Below, in pieces: positions 10,269-22,486 of a stretch of DNA of 64,000 nucleotides. The stretch's first letter is position 1. Every line of letters begins with the position of its first letter. Origin of the DNA: Zygnema cylindricum (Eukaryota; Streptophyta; Zygnematophyceae; Zygnematales; Zygnemataceae); NCBI GenBank assembly GCA_037447655.1, contig JBBHKE010001784.1, positions 62,001 to 126,000 on the forward strand, in the 5' to 3' direction. The notes beneath the pieces were generated by a model. That model was not told the DNA's origin and made no database searches. It saw nothing but the letters and a program-made list of their open reading frames with translations. The translations under genes were made by a program, and so were the position numbers.

Positions 10269-10950
10269 GGTGACTGTCACGTTACAAGCGCAGCCTTGGG
10301 CCGAAGTGAGGGATAATCATATTTTCAGATTGACACGTGGCAATACAAAATTTAATGCGTCCTTTGAATTCTCGAAAGCACGAAACATTTTTGGACCGTA
10401 GCGATCTATCCTAAAAGACTTTTTGGACCCATGAAATGTCACTGTATATATACGACTTTTAGCTCAAGTGGCATACACATATAATTGATTACTTTTAGGC
10501 GTGGATAGATTGCTCCACGTGTGCAAGGTACACTTGGCGCACATTTGGGCTGTGTACGGTATGGGCCATGTGTACGGATATCTTAGCGCGTAACTAAAAG
10601 CTCGATTCTTGTCGTCCGTATGGTTGTCGGGCGAACGTTCAATACTGTACTGTTCCGTACATATTGCAGGAATGGCTTTAGTTGTCTTTCATGGGCTAAG
10701 GAAAAATAATAGAGTGCCCTACGGACACACAAAATCGGTCATTTCGGTCATTTTTTGTTATTATTATTTATTTATTTTTTTTATTTTTATTTTTTTCTGC
10801 TGCGGCCGCACCAAATCTTGCAAATTATTGTTAACGGGAGTTTTAGCCGGCTGTCCGCCGTCAAAAATCTGTCAGCCGGCCGTTATTTTCTGTCACTCAG
10901 CCTGTCTGGACACACTTTGGCCGACGAACCGGGCAAACAAACTTGGAAAA
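10269..10950. other. Intergenic sequence without a recognisable gene
   Basis: Mixed sequence with several GTAC-containing words and a CACGTGG motif near 10330. Short open frames near 10609-11052 are not supported by any domain. I see no RNA gene. Confidence 0.4.
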
Positions 10951-10953
10951 ACG

Positions 10954-11035
10954 TTGCCGGCTATTATTTGCCGTTGCCGGCTATTATTTGCCGTTGCCGG
11001 CTATTTTTTGCCGTTGCCGGCTATTATTTGCCGGC
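10954..11035 (+). repeat. 20-bp tandem repeat TTGCCGGCTATTATTTGCCG, four units
   Basis: Four near-perfect direct copies occur, one with TATTTTTT in place of TATTATTT. Each unit contains the palindrome GCCGGC. Related GCCGGC words occur just upstream at about 10845-10885. Confidence 0.9.
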
Positions 11036-11608
11036 ATGTCTTTGACGCGTAAAGGCAGAGCGAGACGATATTTCTGTGGTCGTCTACGATACGATTTTGT
11101 TTTTTGTCGTCAAGCTACAACACCGCCCATCTTTATTAGCGGTATGGATTTAACAGTATTGATGCGAAATTAGAAACTGTTTTTTTTTTAGGATTTGTTC
11201 GGAAAACAAGAGTATGCTATTATTGTGCATAATCTGCGGCAGGTACAGTAGACGACATGATCCAAAAGACAACAAAACGAGAATGATTTTTGTCGTTTAG
11301 CGCACTTTAAATAGTATTTCATTTACCAGCGATACCGCCAGTTTGTTTTTTATTTAATGAGACATAAATAACCAAGTTGCGACTAAAACCTTGCCGTGTA
11401 TTGTTTTTCTGGCCACATAAAAATCATCAATCCGTGCACACTTCTTCAATTTTCTAGTGGAGATCGTCAATCGCAGGGTGAGAAGTTTACCTTTCATTCC
11501 CAGCCGTCATAATAAAATTCTTACAAACGTGTACGGCTATAAACTTGTTCTAATTGTTCGAATCACTTTTGAGAATCGGGCGTCCGTAGATTTCGACAAT
11601 GTTTGAGT

Positions 11609-12127
11609 CATAGTTCAAAAGTAGGTGACAGTACACCAATACAATATGCCTATTGTACGTGAATTTTACAATACTACCTAAAGACCCATATTGTATTGGC
11701 CGCAAAATGAAATAAAATAGTAATAGGGTTGAGTTGCACATGGTTCGATAGAGAATTAAATGTCATGTCTAAATTTGAAAAAAAAACGGACAAAAAAAAA
11801 TTATGTGAGTTTTGAGCGACTTTTTATTTAAAGTGTCAGATTTGGACGATGTGACAGTCGTTGATGAAAGTAACGATCTAAAAAGATTACATGAAAAGCC
11901 TATAACACAACTTACGTCAGGACTATCGTCAAATTCGTCCGCGGGATTTTTTTTTCTCGGTTTTTTCACTGCGCAATGTCATCCTACGTCGTGTCAGTTC
12001 GCTAAAAAAATTCGTTCGGCGGCATGCGCTGTACTATGAGCATACGTCATATTCGTACGCTCGTACAAAGGTGTGCACAACACACACACATACAGTATGC
12101 CTACGTTGCGCGAGTTTTGTGCCAAGC
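11609..12127 (+). repeat. Dispersed repeat R2, copy 1
   Basis: About 515 bp match 40048-40562 in inverted orientation with few differences, from CATAGTTCAAAAGTAGGTGA to AGTTTTGTGCCAAGC. Short frames inside it exist in both copies but contain stops. I saw no terminal repeats, so this may be a fragment of a larger element. Confidence 0.8.
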
Positions 12128-12439
12128 TTTGTGCGCCTACCAAAGGCCTACCATAAAAACGCCTACTTTTAAACTATGGTTTGAGTTCGCAAAGTACGAT
12201 TCGATTTGAATCTGAATTTGAGTACTGTCCTTTTCGTTTGGCGTTTTGTACTTTTATGTTTCAATGTACGGCCGCTACTTATAAGTTCGTTTGGAAGTGA
12301 TTGGTAGCTGAAGATGGTACACCGTGAGTCGCGATTAGTGTAACGTAATTACTATTGTAAAGAAACTATTAGTGTTCTTAACTCCATTTTGGGTTCAATG
12401 AACTAACGCCAATACACATTAACGACATAAATGTTGAAA

Positions 12440-13575
12440 TGTATGTATTATATAGGTCTGAATAAGGGAAAATTAATAAGAGGAAGTCAACAAAGGCAGC
12501 CTGCCTCTCGCTCCACTCTCCAAACCCACACACTTGTCGCAGTCACTGAAGGTTGGAGAGGAAGCTAGAGTTGCTGCCCATGGAGGGAAACAGGCTGTAG
12601 TTTCTGGTAGGTGTACCAAAAAGGTCTTGACGGACCCAGGATTTGATCGTGGTACCTACCGTCCGTCAAGTATCCGATAGCCGGTAGCTTTATCGAATAG
12701 TCTACAATAGGTGCTAAAGTATATAGGGTACGACAATTATATAAATGTGAACAACGCAATATATTTCATTTAATTGCTTACTTGGACGGCCTGTACACGG
12801 AAATGGATTAGATCGCACAAATTCGGTACCGCACAGAATTAACGAAACAACACTCTATTTAAACAACCAATATTAAATGACAGTCTTCATCGAACGGCCG
12901 TGGTGCGAGCTGGGATTTCGGAGTGGACCACTGGGCGTTTTCGGACACTGCCACTCTGGATGACACGTGGCAGGATCTGGGAGGATTGTGGGATTTCCTG
13001 AACGCGAGATGAGAATTCCGGATGTGACAAATGTCACATTATGGTGTTGTCGTACATGGACTGTATAGAAAGTATGACGTTACCTGTACTTTCTTGTACG
13101 GTACAGTATCACGATTGGTTTGTACCCACTACTAGGGAGCTTAGAGAGGGGTTTTAGGACTTAGAATAATTTTGGTAGGTAGTCGCCTCTCTCCTTGAGA
13201 GCATCTGTATAAATACGCAAACTTTGCCATTTAATTATAACTCACTCGTTTGACCAAATTCAGTGATTCTTTTTGCTCCACACTCAAGGAAGTCGACGCT
13301 ACACAAGGGTATAGTCGGTCATAGTTTTTGCTTGCTAGGGTGGCTGCATTTATTAGGGAAAGAGAAAGTGGGTGAATGTGTCCAAATTCTCATATTTTAA
13401 CTTTGCATTCTGTGGGGGAACTAAGCACACAGAAAGTCTTTTTTCACAAGGGTGAATCTGTATTGGGAATCTGACTGTCGGGGTGTGAGTGAGTTGTGTT
13501 TGAATCAACTTGAAGTAGGCACCATCTAGATAAGCTTCTTCTGAGTTGCCTACTCTGAGGACCAATGGAGGTCTA
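12440..13575 (+). mobile_element. Degenerate LTR relic of copia family alpha
   Basis: The order of landmarks follows the family-alpha LTR read on the plus strand: TAGGTCTGAAT, a CTCTCC-rich block with GCAGTCACTGAAGG, the tRNA-like block GGATTTGATC...GGTACC (12640-12680), CACGTGGCAGGAT, TTTTGGTAGGTAGTCGCCTC, then CACAAGGGTATAG. Spacing and sequence are strongly decayed compared with 38082-39110. CTGTATAAATACG at about 13206 could be its old TATA box. No internal domain follows. Confidence 0.55.
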
Positions 13576-13769
13576 AGAGTTTCAATACACAACACACATT
13601 GTATATATAACATTCATCTAAATACACATTCCGATAGAGTAGCAGCGGTTGAGATTCAAAAAAAGTGGCCATATGACCGATCAATTACAAGACAGGAAGC
13701 TAAGGAAAACTACTCTCTATATGAGAAGACAAGCTTAATTACTGAAGAAGGAAGATAGATTATTTTCAC

Positions 13770-14227
13770 GACAAAATAAGCATTCAGTGTAAAATAGTAG
13801 CAGGGAAAAAATTGGAGAGAATCATTTAGAAGATTGATGATTAATATTCAATTTCCACATGCGTACATTTTACATGTGTGAATGACGTAGGTACTACGCT
13901 ACTTGTGTTTCACTCAAATGAATAAAATCTAAACGTGTGAACTTCGTAATCAAATCAACCGCCATAATTCACTACGTGACATACACTCCAAATATGCGAC
14001 ACTTAAACTTGCCGTACACTACAAGTAGACGACTACGTTTCGCTTAACTTGACGTCCACGTAAATAATGTTTGACGTCTACTGATTCTTGACGTCTACAT
14101 AAATCATACTTGACGTCTAATCAACCGTACTTCAGTCGTAGAAGACTTAGTTGAAATCTCTCTCACGCAGCTTTGACTAACGTTGACTTCTGGTCCTTAA
14201 CAGAAAATGGACACAAAAATCTTAACA
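13770..14227 (-). mobile_element. Possible 3' LTR of a decayed copia relic
   Basis: On the minus strand a purine run AGAGGGGG (a polypurine-tract-like site at about 14228-14236) is followed by TGTTAAGATTTTTGTG, the form expected at an LTR start. Upstream on that strand is the reverse transcriptase fragment at 14428-14634. The far end of the LTR was not located. The region also contains four TTGACGTC(T/C)AC words at 14050-14125. Confidence 0.35.
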
Positions 14228-14427
14228 CCCCCTCTGTAGGTCATTTTCTGCAGACTATTAACAGTCCACACTAAAAAGGGACCAACTCATGTGAGGTGAT
14301 TACAAAATCAAATTTTAAACCTTTCTTTCCAATTTGTTCTCTCCAACTGACAGGTCTTCTTGAACACATGAAAATCCAATCGGTAGTGCTCTTCTTTCTG
14401 TCAAGGTCACCGTGTGCATGACATCTC

Positions 14428-14634
14428 TCAAAGCCCTTTTTTTCTCATTTCATAATCAAGTTTGATGTTCCAACACCTATGACTTCGTTTTAGACCGTAT
14501 ATGGATTTGTGTAGTCTACAGACAATGTGTTCTTTTCCTGGTTCTATCATGCCCTCTGGTTGTTCCATGTAGACTTCCTCCTCTAAATCCCCGTTTAGGA
14601 ATGTTGTTTTGATATCTAGTTGATGCATCTGCAT
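14428..14634 (-). pseudogene. Fragment of copia reverse transcriptase
   Basis: The 68-residue frame matches the conserved RVT_2 segment of Ty1/copia polyproteins: a QLDIKTTFLNGDLEEEVYM stretch, then EQPEG and a KSIYGLK block, ending near the W-N motif. The canonical KQAPR after YGLK is replaced by KRSHR. No YVDD active site and no other pol domain are present, so this is a relic. Confidence 0.8.
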
Positions 14635-14639
14635 ACCCT

Positions 14640-15590
14640 CTGCTACCCTCTGCTGCCCCTAAGGCTATTTGAAAATATCGCAGACGCCGATATATTGTTG
14701 ATGGTACATGCGTGGTAAATCGCCTCGAATCAAACATCTCGGCGGAAACTGGTTTCTCATGAAGTCGCAAAACTAATCATATGTGGAAGTGTCGGTAAAG
14801 AATCAAAAAAATTAAGAGGAGTGTTTGAAAGTAAGTTTAGGATGCTTACCGATTAGCTTTTGAGGGGAGCTTGTTGTACATAGTCGAATTTTCCAAGAAT
14901 ATGCTATATTACTTTCCACAATTGGAGTGAGAGCAAAAGTTTCAGTGTCCGTAATCTAGAAGGTCAACCGGGCAAGGGAGTACCATAAGCATTTTAGGTT
15001 GACGCTAGAGGCTGTTTACCTGGATCCTCGGGCGATACTAATCGAATCCACATAATTAAGAATAACATAGTAAGAACCACGAGGGGTTGGCAACTCGATC
15101 AAATACATCCAAGGGATACAATTAGGGCACGTACAAAAGGTCGGACCTCCATGACGTAGCTAAAACTTGTTGGAAATAGAACAAAATATCGGTGAACATT
15201 AATGTAAATGGTTATTTTGTCGTTTCAACATTAGTGTACGCATTAGTGTATCTATTATTTAATGTGTATAATTTTAAGATATTAAACCAAGTAAAATATT
15301 GAATATTGTTCGTATCGTAGTAAAGTACCAACAGTATGTTACACTACTTTGAGTGGTTAGATTATCCTTCAGGCTTAAGAGGTATTTGAAGAAAAATTCT
15401 AAAATCAACCTTTGAATAAAAGCTACATCACTAATCTTTATTACTGTTAATAATACGAATTTGGCCACCACTATTATTTGCCTAAAATCACAAAATAGAT
15501 TGAACAACATTTTTTAAGAACTTGGACTGCAATATACCACGTCTCGTTGCACTAAATAAGTATTATTGATTCTCATTTCACATTAACACT
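14640..15590. other. Intergenic sequence without a recognisable gene
   Basis: Short overlapping frames only. The 14940-15130 stretch is less AT-rich than its flanks and could be an old retroelement fragment, but I found no conserved motif to support that. Confidence 0.3.
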
Positions 15591-15993
15591 AATAAATTTT
15601 TAACGCTAATAATGATGAGCGGTGTAGTACAATGCCCCATGAACCTCTGTTAGCGTTAATGAATAATTAGTGTGAAAAAAGAATTAGTGTTGTTAACTCT
15701 AGTTGGAGTTCAAGGTCTTTCACTAAGAAAAAATAACTGTACTTTACGCATAGCTCTAATTTGGGTACATTTTTTTCGTAGTGTAGCAGATATAAACTGT
15801 GTCCACTAGTCAACGTTTGAACATATGAGAACAAGTTCGCGTGATTTTCCCCCGTATTTATCTTTGTGAATCAAACGTGAGCAAGCTTTCTTTGCCGACG
15901 TACTCATTTCCGCGTGTCCACGCCTTTATTTCACACTCTTTATGTACTATTGTACGATATAACTAATTTTAGTACGGATTCAAATATTTCTTA

Positions 15994-16165
15994 CACTACA
16001 CTATTTAAACATTGTCCAAATTAGAGTTATTATCGCTAATTGAACAGTATATATATTGACGTAAAAAAACAATTAGAGTTATTCATTCATTTTTAGGTAC
16101 AAGGGTCAAAATTTGGGGGGGGCGAATTGACGTTCTTAACGCTTACATCGATTCACGGTGTAGTG
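15994..16165. mobile_element. MITE with CACTACACTATTTAAA and CACGGTGTAGTG ends
   Basis: It is about 172 bp with CACTACAC and GTGTAGTG outer ends. The left flank TTA and right flank TTG may be a decayed 3-bp target duplication. The end types (one with CTATTTAAA, one with CGATTCACGG) recur at 56527-56699 and 57097-57269. A similar right end (GAGCGGTGTAGTA) lies at about 15619. Confidence 0.5.
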
Positions 16166-16707
16166 TTGTGTATCGGGAAAATTCTTCTCGCGATAAATTC
16201 GGCATTCGATATATCGAAAGCGAGCGGTCAGAGGGCATTATATATCGCGGCGGGACCAATAGAAACTATCGTGTTATTTGGTCAGAGTTCGGGGTCCGTA
16301 CAATTGTGATTTTTTTTCTAGAACCCAACATCTCTTCGATATATTGTTGTATAAATATGTTAGAATAACGACCCGATATATCGGGAATATATTGCAAAAT
16401 TGAGCTAATTTATATATCCAAACGGTATATCTATTATCGCGTACCCAAAATAAGGTACATATCGAATACCGACATGGGGCCTTCGATACACAACAGTATC
16501 AGTTAGGATACTGATTTTTTGGGGAACTTTGAGGAGCGTTATCTTGCAGTATGCTATCTGAATTGAATGAAATGTTTGTCCTGTTTAATGTCTTTGAAAA
16601 TTCTTGTCCATGTAGTTTCAGCGTGTTTCCCTATCTATGTGATCTGCTGATTCAGATCAAAGCTGCCTGTTTGATAGAAATTCTGTGTGTGTTTTCATTG
16701 AGTGAAA

Positions 16708-16934
16708 TCATGGCCGAAGATGGATCTGGTTTACAAGGCCCATGCTTACGGAAACCCATTGTTGGTGGAACTGATTACCTGTACTGGAAGGACACACTGG
16801 AAAGTTGTTTTGTGAAGAAGGAACCCATGAAGTTGTGGAGGGAACTCTTATCACAGTGGATGCAACAGGAAGAAGAACATCTAATACTCATCAAGCAATA
16901 TTTGACTGACGAATTGGTACACACATCCGCCTAA
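16708..16934 (+). pseudogene. Decayed copia gag N-terminus (relic delta)
   Basis: The frame starting MAEDGSGLQGP aligns in position with the N-termini of the other copia gag proteins here (…QVMGPPSR in element A), and keeps the Y-W-K/E aromatic pattern (DYLYWKDTLES) of the gag start. The frame ends after about 75 codons. The primer-site equivalent is degraded. The downstream gag is recognisable only as scattered fragments to about 17400, including FYCND, a remnant of the zinc knuckle. Confidence 0.55.
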
Positions 16935-17528
16935 AGAAAGATGTTGAACTTTTGATGGCTGTAGGTACATTGTATCACAAACTAATGTAAATCATCAGAT
17001 GATTACAACTTCTAGCAGTATTTTTAAGTATAGGTATGCAGAGGAAGTTTGGCTTAATATGTTCACGATTACAGAAGTAGTTTATTGGGAATTTTTGTTC
17101 ACGCGGTGATTTAACAAATGCACAACAGGCTCTTATTCCGATTGGAGAATAACTTGAAGAATAAAAAAATGTACCAGATCAGTTGAAGCAGTTAGTGCAA
17201 AAATTTTGGAGTCTATTTGAGCGATTGAACTTGTACTAGATGAAGAGGTTAGTCAACTAGCTGTGAGAGAGAGGAAATAATGTTCAAGCATTTAGTGCCT
17301 AGTTCTAATAAAATAGTGGACATTATCAATCACGCAATGGAAACAACAGTGACTGACTGAACTCAAGTCTGTTTTATTGTAATGACAAGGACACATCTTC
17401 CAAACATGTTAGCAATATAAGAAAGCTTCGCAAGCGGGTATCTTCAGAAATGGATGGGACAACAACTGAGTATATACGAACCAGAAAATTGACCAGCTGC
17501 TTTTTTCAGAGAGGAGAGATGTGTAACC

Positions 17529-18038
17529 ATGTATACCGTGGATTACGTCAAAGAGTACATGACACTCACAAACGCAACTGGAGGCGCAAAGGATGAAGAA
17601 TGGATTATAGATTTGGGAGCATCTATGCATGCGTGCCGAAATGGACATATTTTAAAGAGATTCACACCATTGCTCCTACTTAAGAGAGGGATCAAATGTC
17701 ACTTCAAAAGGAAAAAGGTTACAATCCAACTTAACGTGAATGCTCAACTAGTGGAGAGGGAATTGAATGATGGCTTGTACATTTCAAAGTTCAAGAAAAT
17801 TATTTTTTCCATTGCTGTAGCTGTAAAAAAAGGATTCCACATAGTCCTTAAGAATGGAAAACAATTAGTCAGTAAAGGAGGGAAAATTGCAACAATAGGC
17901 ACCAGAGGTCCTAACAATATGTTTAGACTCGGTTTGGCCACAAATAAAATGACAGAAAATCGTCTTTACATCGGTTATATCTCTCACTTTGACTTATGGC
18001 ACAAACGATTGAGGCAGGTAGAGGCAGATAGCCCATGA
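17529..18038 (+). pseudogene. Decayed copia protease and pre-integrase (relic delta)
   Basis: A WIIDLGASMHAC stretch near residue 28 is the aspartic protease motif, but the catalytic D-S/T-G triad reads D-L-G, so the protease is expected to be inactive. The frame ends with LWHKRL, the start of the gag pre-integrase zinc-binding region. Beyond 18038 only scattered integrase-like words remain to about 18500. It has the same strand and order as a copia polyprotein. Confidence 0.7.
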
Positions 18039-18509
18039 AAAATTAGAAAGGATAATTAAATAGAAATAGTTGAGGGAGTAGAACTGAAAAATAAAGAAAA
18101 GTCAGGCCTATGAAACGGATGTCTTTCAAAAGAGATTCATGAACTCCCTTTTCCATTTGAGAGCAAGCACAGGGCTGAGAATTTATTACAGATCATCTAA
18201 TGTGATATTTGGGAACCTGCCAGAACCTCATCCATGGGAGGAGGAAGGTACATACTAAATCTCTAGGTACATAAAACTCTACAGAAAGATTAATCAGAAG
18301 TGAGTTACCGCTTGAACCGCTTGAAGGAGTACAGAAAGAGTGAAAATTTGCATGGAGCATCTATATTGAAATTGAGAATGGACAAGAACATATGTCGAAG
18401 CACTTCAAAAAGTATCTGGAAAGCAGCGATATCACTCATCAGCTCGAAGTTCCGTGTCCTTATGAGTAGAATAAGTAATAGAAAGAGTAAACAGATCCAT
18501 AACTAAGAG

Positions 18510-19780
18510 CTCTATAACTATGTTTGCTAATAAACGAGTTGATCTAAAACTTTGGGCAGCCCATCCGCATCTCACCAAACCATTGCAAATAACGAGCACA
18601 TTACTTTACTTGACATTAAAGGTGGACACATTCAAAAGCAAAAAGGCAACTAGGAACATCCATACAATACAACCCCAATTATATTGAATGTGTTAGATAT
18701 CTCATCTGCTACTTTTATAAACCAAAGAAATCAAAGTTCATAATTGAAGGGAGAAATCACGACAATCGATATGCTTCAACATTTTCGCATTGTAAACAAG
18801 CCTAACTGATACATATCGACCAAAAATTTAATCGATACGTTTTTAGAGTTTTCTAACTTGTTAAGAAATAATACATCACAAACAAAGATCACAACTTTTC
18901 CCTTATCCTGATGAAAATACTATGTCAAAGTCAAAAGGCATCATCATTTTTGAATTCAAATAATCTTTGATCAATCATGCGTCAATTCCCTCAATTTGAA
19001 AGATCCCAATCTGTCATTTCGTATTCACAAACTGATATTGCAAAGTAGTAAACAATGTTCGTTGCCCAAACAACAAAATAAATAAAAAATTAGCCAAGCG
19101 TTGGGGAGTCATATCGTTATCATGTAACATGAATACAACATATTCCACATTGAACAAAAAACTTAAATATAGATAATGTTGGATTTGTGCGACCTCGGGC
19201 GATACCTTTCGATACATTTTGGTACAGACGAACCGACACGATATATTTATGTGACGTCACGGACTCACACGTGCGAAGTGTGACAGATGATTCCACGACA
19301 AAAAGTACAAAAAACAGGACAAAAGAAAATCGACCATTTGTGGCTGAATAGTGACACGTGGCATTTTGTGATAAGACCACTCAAATAGACATTTCACAGC
19401 ATAGTGAAGCACACAGAGATAGAAAATGCATCCAGGCATTAGAGATAAGAATCTCACATCGACATTACAATCATAAAATTCAAGGAATTCAAACATGACA
19501 TTTGTTCTGAGTCTTTCTGTACATAGAGATAGAAAACGTTAGAATTAGGAGGATAATTTAGCTTTCTTACTGTAAAAAATTCAGGAAACAATTTTACTTT
19601 GTTGTCCAATTTTATTAATCAAATCCAAGCTGTCTAAACTTGCCTCTCCCTACTCTACCTATCTATGTCTTCTCCCTTCTCTAATCTAACCATTGTGATT
19701 CTCTAAGGTCCACCCTAGCGGTGTATGTTTGGGACGCAACTACTAAGCTTGAGGCTACACGCTACGGTGATTGTCCCAAA
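18510..19780. other. Intergenic sequence without a recognisable gene
   Basis: AT-rich sequence with small overlapping frames. Near 19250-19370 there are a TGACGTCA, an ACACGTGCG and a CACGTGG motif. No gene or RNA is supported. Confidence 0.35.
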
Positions 19781-19785
19781 CTAGT

Positions 19786-19800
19786 AGGTTATGGGCCCAC
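19786..19800 (+). other. Orphan primer-binding-site-like sequence GGTTATGGGCCCACC
   Basis: The 15-mer is identical to the primer site of element A and complementary to the anticodon arm of plant initiator tRNA-Met. It is preceded by CTAGTA, where an LTR would end in CA. The next codons (MGPPKCGLRE) parallel the start of the copia gag. It may mark the 5' end of another decayed copia element, but the LTR upstream was not delimited. Confidence 0.4.
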
Positions 19801-20275
19801 CAAAGTGTGGCCTTAGAGAGTTCAACCATTTAGATCTACAGATGAGGAGAGTAGGGCCAAAGAGGTCTACGAAAGGAGGAGTCCAAGAATCGCGTCACTT
19901 GACGATGCGAAGTCGACTCCCACAAGTGCTGCATCAGCAACAAACCAAACAAAGGATCAAAAAGTGTTTGTGAGGGATCTAGGCACAAAGACATGACAAT
20001 ACATATCCTACCCAACAGAGCCTACGAGGGATCAGGTCACACAAATGAAATGGTCATAGGAGACAATGAGGAAGGAGCATGCAAGGATGACCGGAGAAGG
20101 AGAGGAGCATAACAGATGTCACAAAATGGAGCATCCTAAGCTCAAATCCACAAACGTCAACCAAATTCCAAGAGTTATTTTTCTCAAGAATTAAACATGT
20201 TCAGAACTCACTTATCATCTCCTAAGGGGCTAGGACGCCCATCAAACCATTAACCACCCACATCCATCACACATT

Positions 20276-21282
20276 TGCAATTTTGTGTCTTCGATTGGAC
20301 TACAGAATTCTGGAAGCCTTTAGATAGTTATTAACTAACCCACTTTCAATGACAACCACTGCTGCCCAAGCAAACAAGTTGACAATGTGACTGCACCCCT
20401 ATGCAGCCTGGACTCCTTTGAGTGTGTGAGAAAAAAAATATTTGAAAACGCCCAACCAGGCGATTAGTTATGAGGTGGCAAAGATGTCAAGTTTATACAA
20501 ACTTTCAAAGGGAGAGAGGTCACTGCCTACCAAATTCTCTAAGTCCTTAACCCTCTCACAACCCCTATCTAGTGACGTACGAACTAATCAAATAACTGTA
20601 GGGTACAGAAAGGTACTATGACTGATGTACTTTCTATACGGCCTGTGTACGGCAAGGCCATTGAGTGGACGCGTGTCCACTTTTAACTCGTCTTTATGTT
20701 CCCCGGAAATCCTGCGACCAAATGTTATCTCTCCACGTGGCGCCACATCATGCCACGTCCATAAACGCCAAAGTGACCATTCCGCGATTTTGGTAGTGAT
20801 ATACGCCGTCGGATTAAATCCGAAATTAAATGTCGGCCGTTGAAACAAATGTCTGATTCATTTGTTTCGTGCAAGATAATGTTCGCACTATATAACACTT
20901 GGTTCTATGTCATTTCGTTTATCATTCCGTTAATCGAATTCATGGTCTTAACATTGATTAAATAGTTATCAAACCTAATGTTTCCTAACGGACTTCTACG
21001 AGAGACTAGATAGAGCTAACGGCTACGCCGCGCTCTGCCGGTCAGAGGTTCAAGTCCTACAAGACTCAACCTTTTGTTGAGAGTGACATAAGTCACTCTT
21101 TAGTCCTGCTTGCTGAGCTAGGACAGCCATGGCTCAACCACCCTCTCTATCCCTCAATGACTGCAACAAGTATGGTGGGTGGAGAGAGGAGGTGGAGGGA
21201 GGTTGTATGCCTTTTTCTTTTCCTATTTGTGTTGAACTATTTAGACCTAGAAAATACCATGAAAATCTAAGAATTTCATCTC
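20276..21282 (-). repeat. 3' LTR of copia element B (family alpha)
   Basis: It starts TGCAATTTTGTGTC on the plus strand and ends AATTTCA next to TCTCCCCTTATTTT, the complement of a polypurine tract. It aligns throughout with the LTRs of element A (29106-30114 and 34455-35461). It is more diverged than those two are from each other, which fits an older insertion. The matching 5' LTR of B is missing at its other end (37911). Confidence 0.8.
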
Positions 21283-21339
21283 CCCTTATTTTATAGTCTA
21301 ACTCAAACTTTAGTCCACACTTTTCTCTACAATATTTTA

Positions 21340-21582
21340 ACTAGGGAAAAAAAGCTTGTTTAGTCATAATATCAGCCACCATTTCCTCATCTGATTTATA
21401 TACAAGATTCACAATCTTATTCTCAACTTTTTCTCTCACAAAACTCAACCTTATGTCCATATGTTTAGTTTTGCAATGATGTTTTAAGTTAGCTGCAATT
21501 GCAATGGGAGCTTGACTATCACAAAACACTTCATGCACCCCCTTCTTCATATACCCCAGTTCTTGCAACAAGGACTTCACCC
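21340..21582 (-). pseudogene. Element B: C-terminal RNase H fragment
   Basis: The frame contains a QELGYMKKGVHEVFCDSQA stretch, then HHCKTKHMDIRLSFVREKV and VADIMTK, the standard end of a copia polyprotein. It is cut at its N-terminal side by the 5' LTR of beta at 21583. The coding sequence resumes at 27796 on the other side of beta. Confidence 0.85.
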
Positions 21583-22486
21583 TGTTGTTTTTGGAAAGCT
21601 TTGTCTCAGCAAATTTATAGGACGGCGGAAAAATATATCTATATGGACACGCGTCGTCACTTGAATCACAGTGCAGGTTTTTGAATGGTACCGACAACGT
21701 AGCTGCGACGCATATGGAACAAGCGCAGCTACGATTATTTTTGATATGGTCGGTACAGACAAACGCAGCCTTCGACGCAATGGGTCAAACGCAACCGCTG
21801 ATATTTTGGTACATGACAACGCAGTTGCTACGCAACAAGACAAACGCTGCTGCGGCTAGCTTTTTGTATGTGATAACGCAGCTGCTACGAAGCTGCGGAT
21901 ATTTGAATATAATCAAGAATTGGACTGCGCTACTGCGGTTGATCTGAATCAAGTCAACAGACGAGATTCACTTAGCCAGGCGACAAGTATTTGATCAAAT
22001 CACCTGTATAGGATTCTCAGTCATATTGAGTGTACAGTGATAGATTAGTTCTTAGCGTAAGTAGGAGCACTTAGACCTTAGTGGCAGTTTAGTTCTTTTG
22101 GATGTATTGTTTTGGAACACTTCTATCGGCGGTACAGCACTATGTAGTAGGACAACTGACTGAAGAGTATAAGACTTAGGACGTAGAACATTTTAAGTAT
22201 CCAGACTTCCAGACTGTGTAATCTGCAGACTGTTTTTAGGAAACTTTTGAGTTGCATATCTTGGTGTATGTTGAATCAATTAAGCTGAAACTTTGGGAGT
22301 TGTCAGTCTTTGTCATATTCTATACTGGGGTATAGTTTGAAACAGTTTGGTTCATTTTATCAGATTTGGTGAGCTGTAGAAAATAGCTGTTTAATAGGAT
22401 TGTTGATTAACTTCTGTAAGTGAGATCATGTCTACTTCCACTACTATTGCTGATGCTCCACCTGCTCCAGTGGTTGTAGAACAACA
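21583..22486 (+). repeat. 5' LTR of copia element beta
   Basis: The 904-bp LTR starts TGTTGTTTTTGG and ends GTAGAACAACA, with 7-bp TGTTGTT/AACAACA inverted ends. Its copy at 26891-27795 is highly similar. It includes the gag start codon at 22428, 59 nt before the LTR end, so the first codons of gag are duplicated in the 3' LTR. The left flank CACCC and the right flank AACCC (27796-27800) are a 5-bp target duplication with one mismatch. Confidence 0.92.

Noticed and set aside
10609-11173. Cys/Leu-rich frames over the GCCGGC repeat as a small secreted protein gene
   Set aside because: Three overlapping frames stay open mainly over the 20-bp repeat and an AT-rich run. No clear start context, intron or domain supports any of them.
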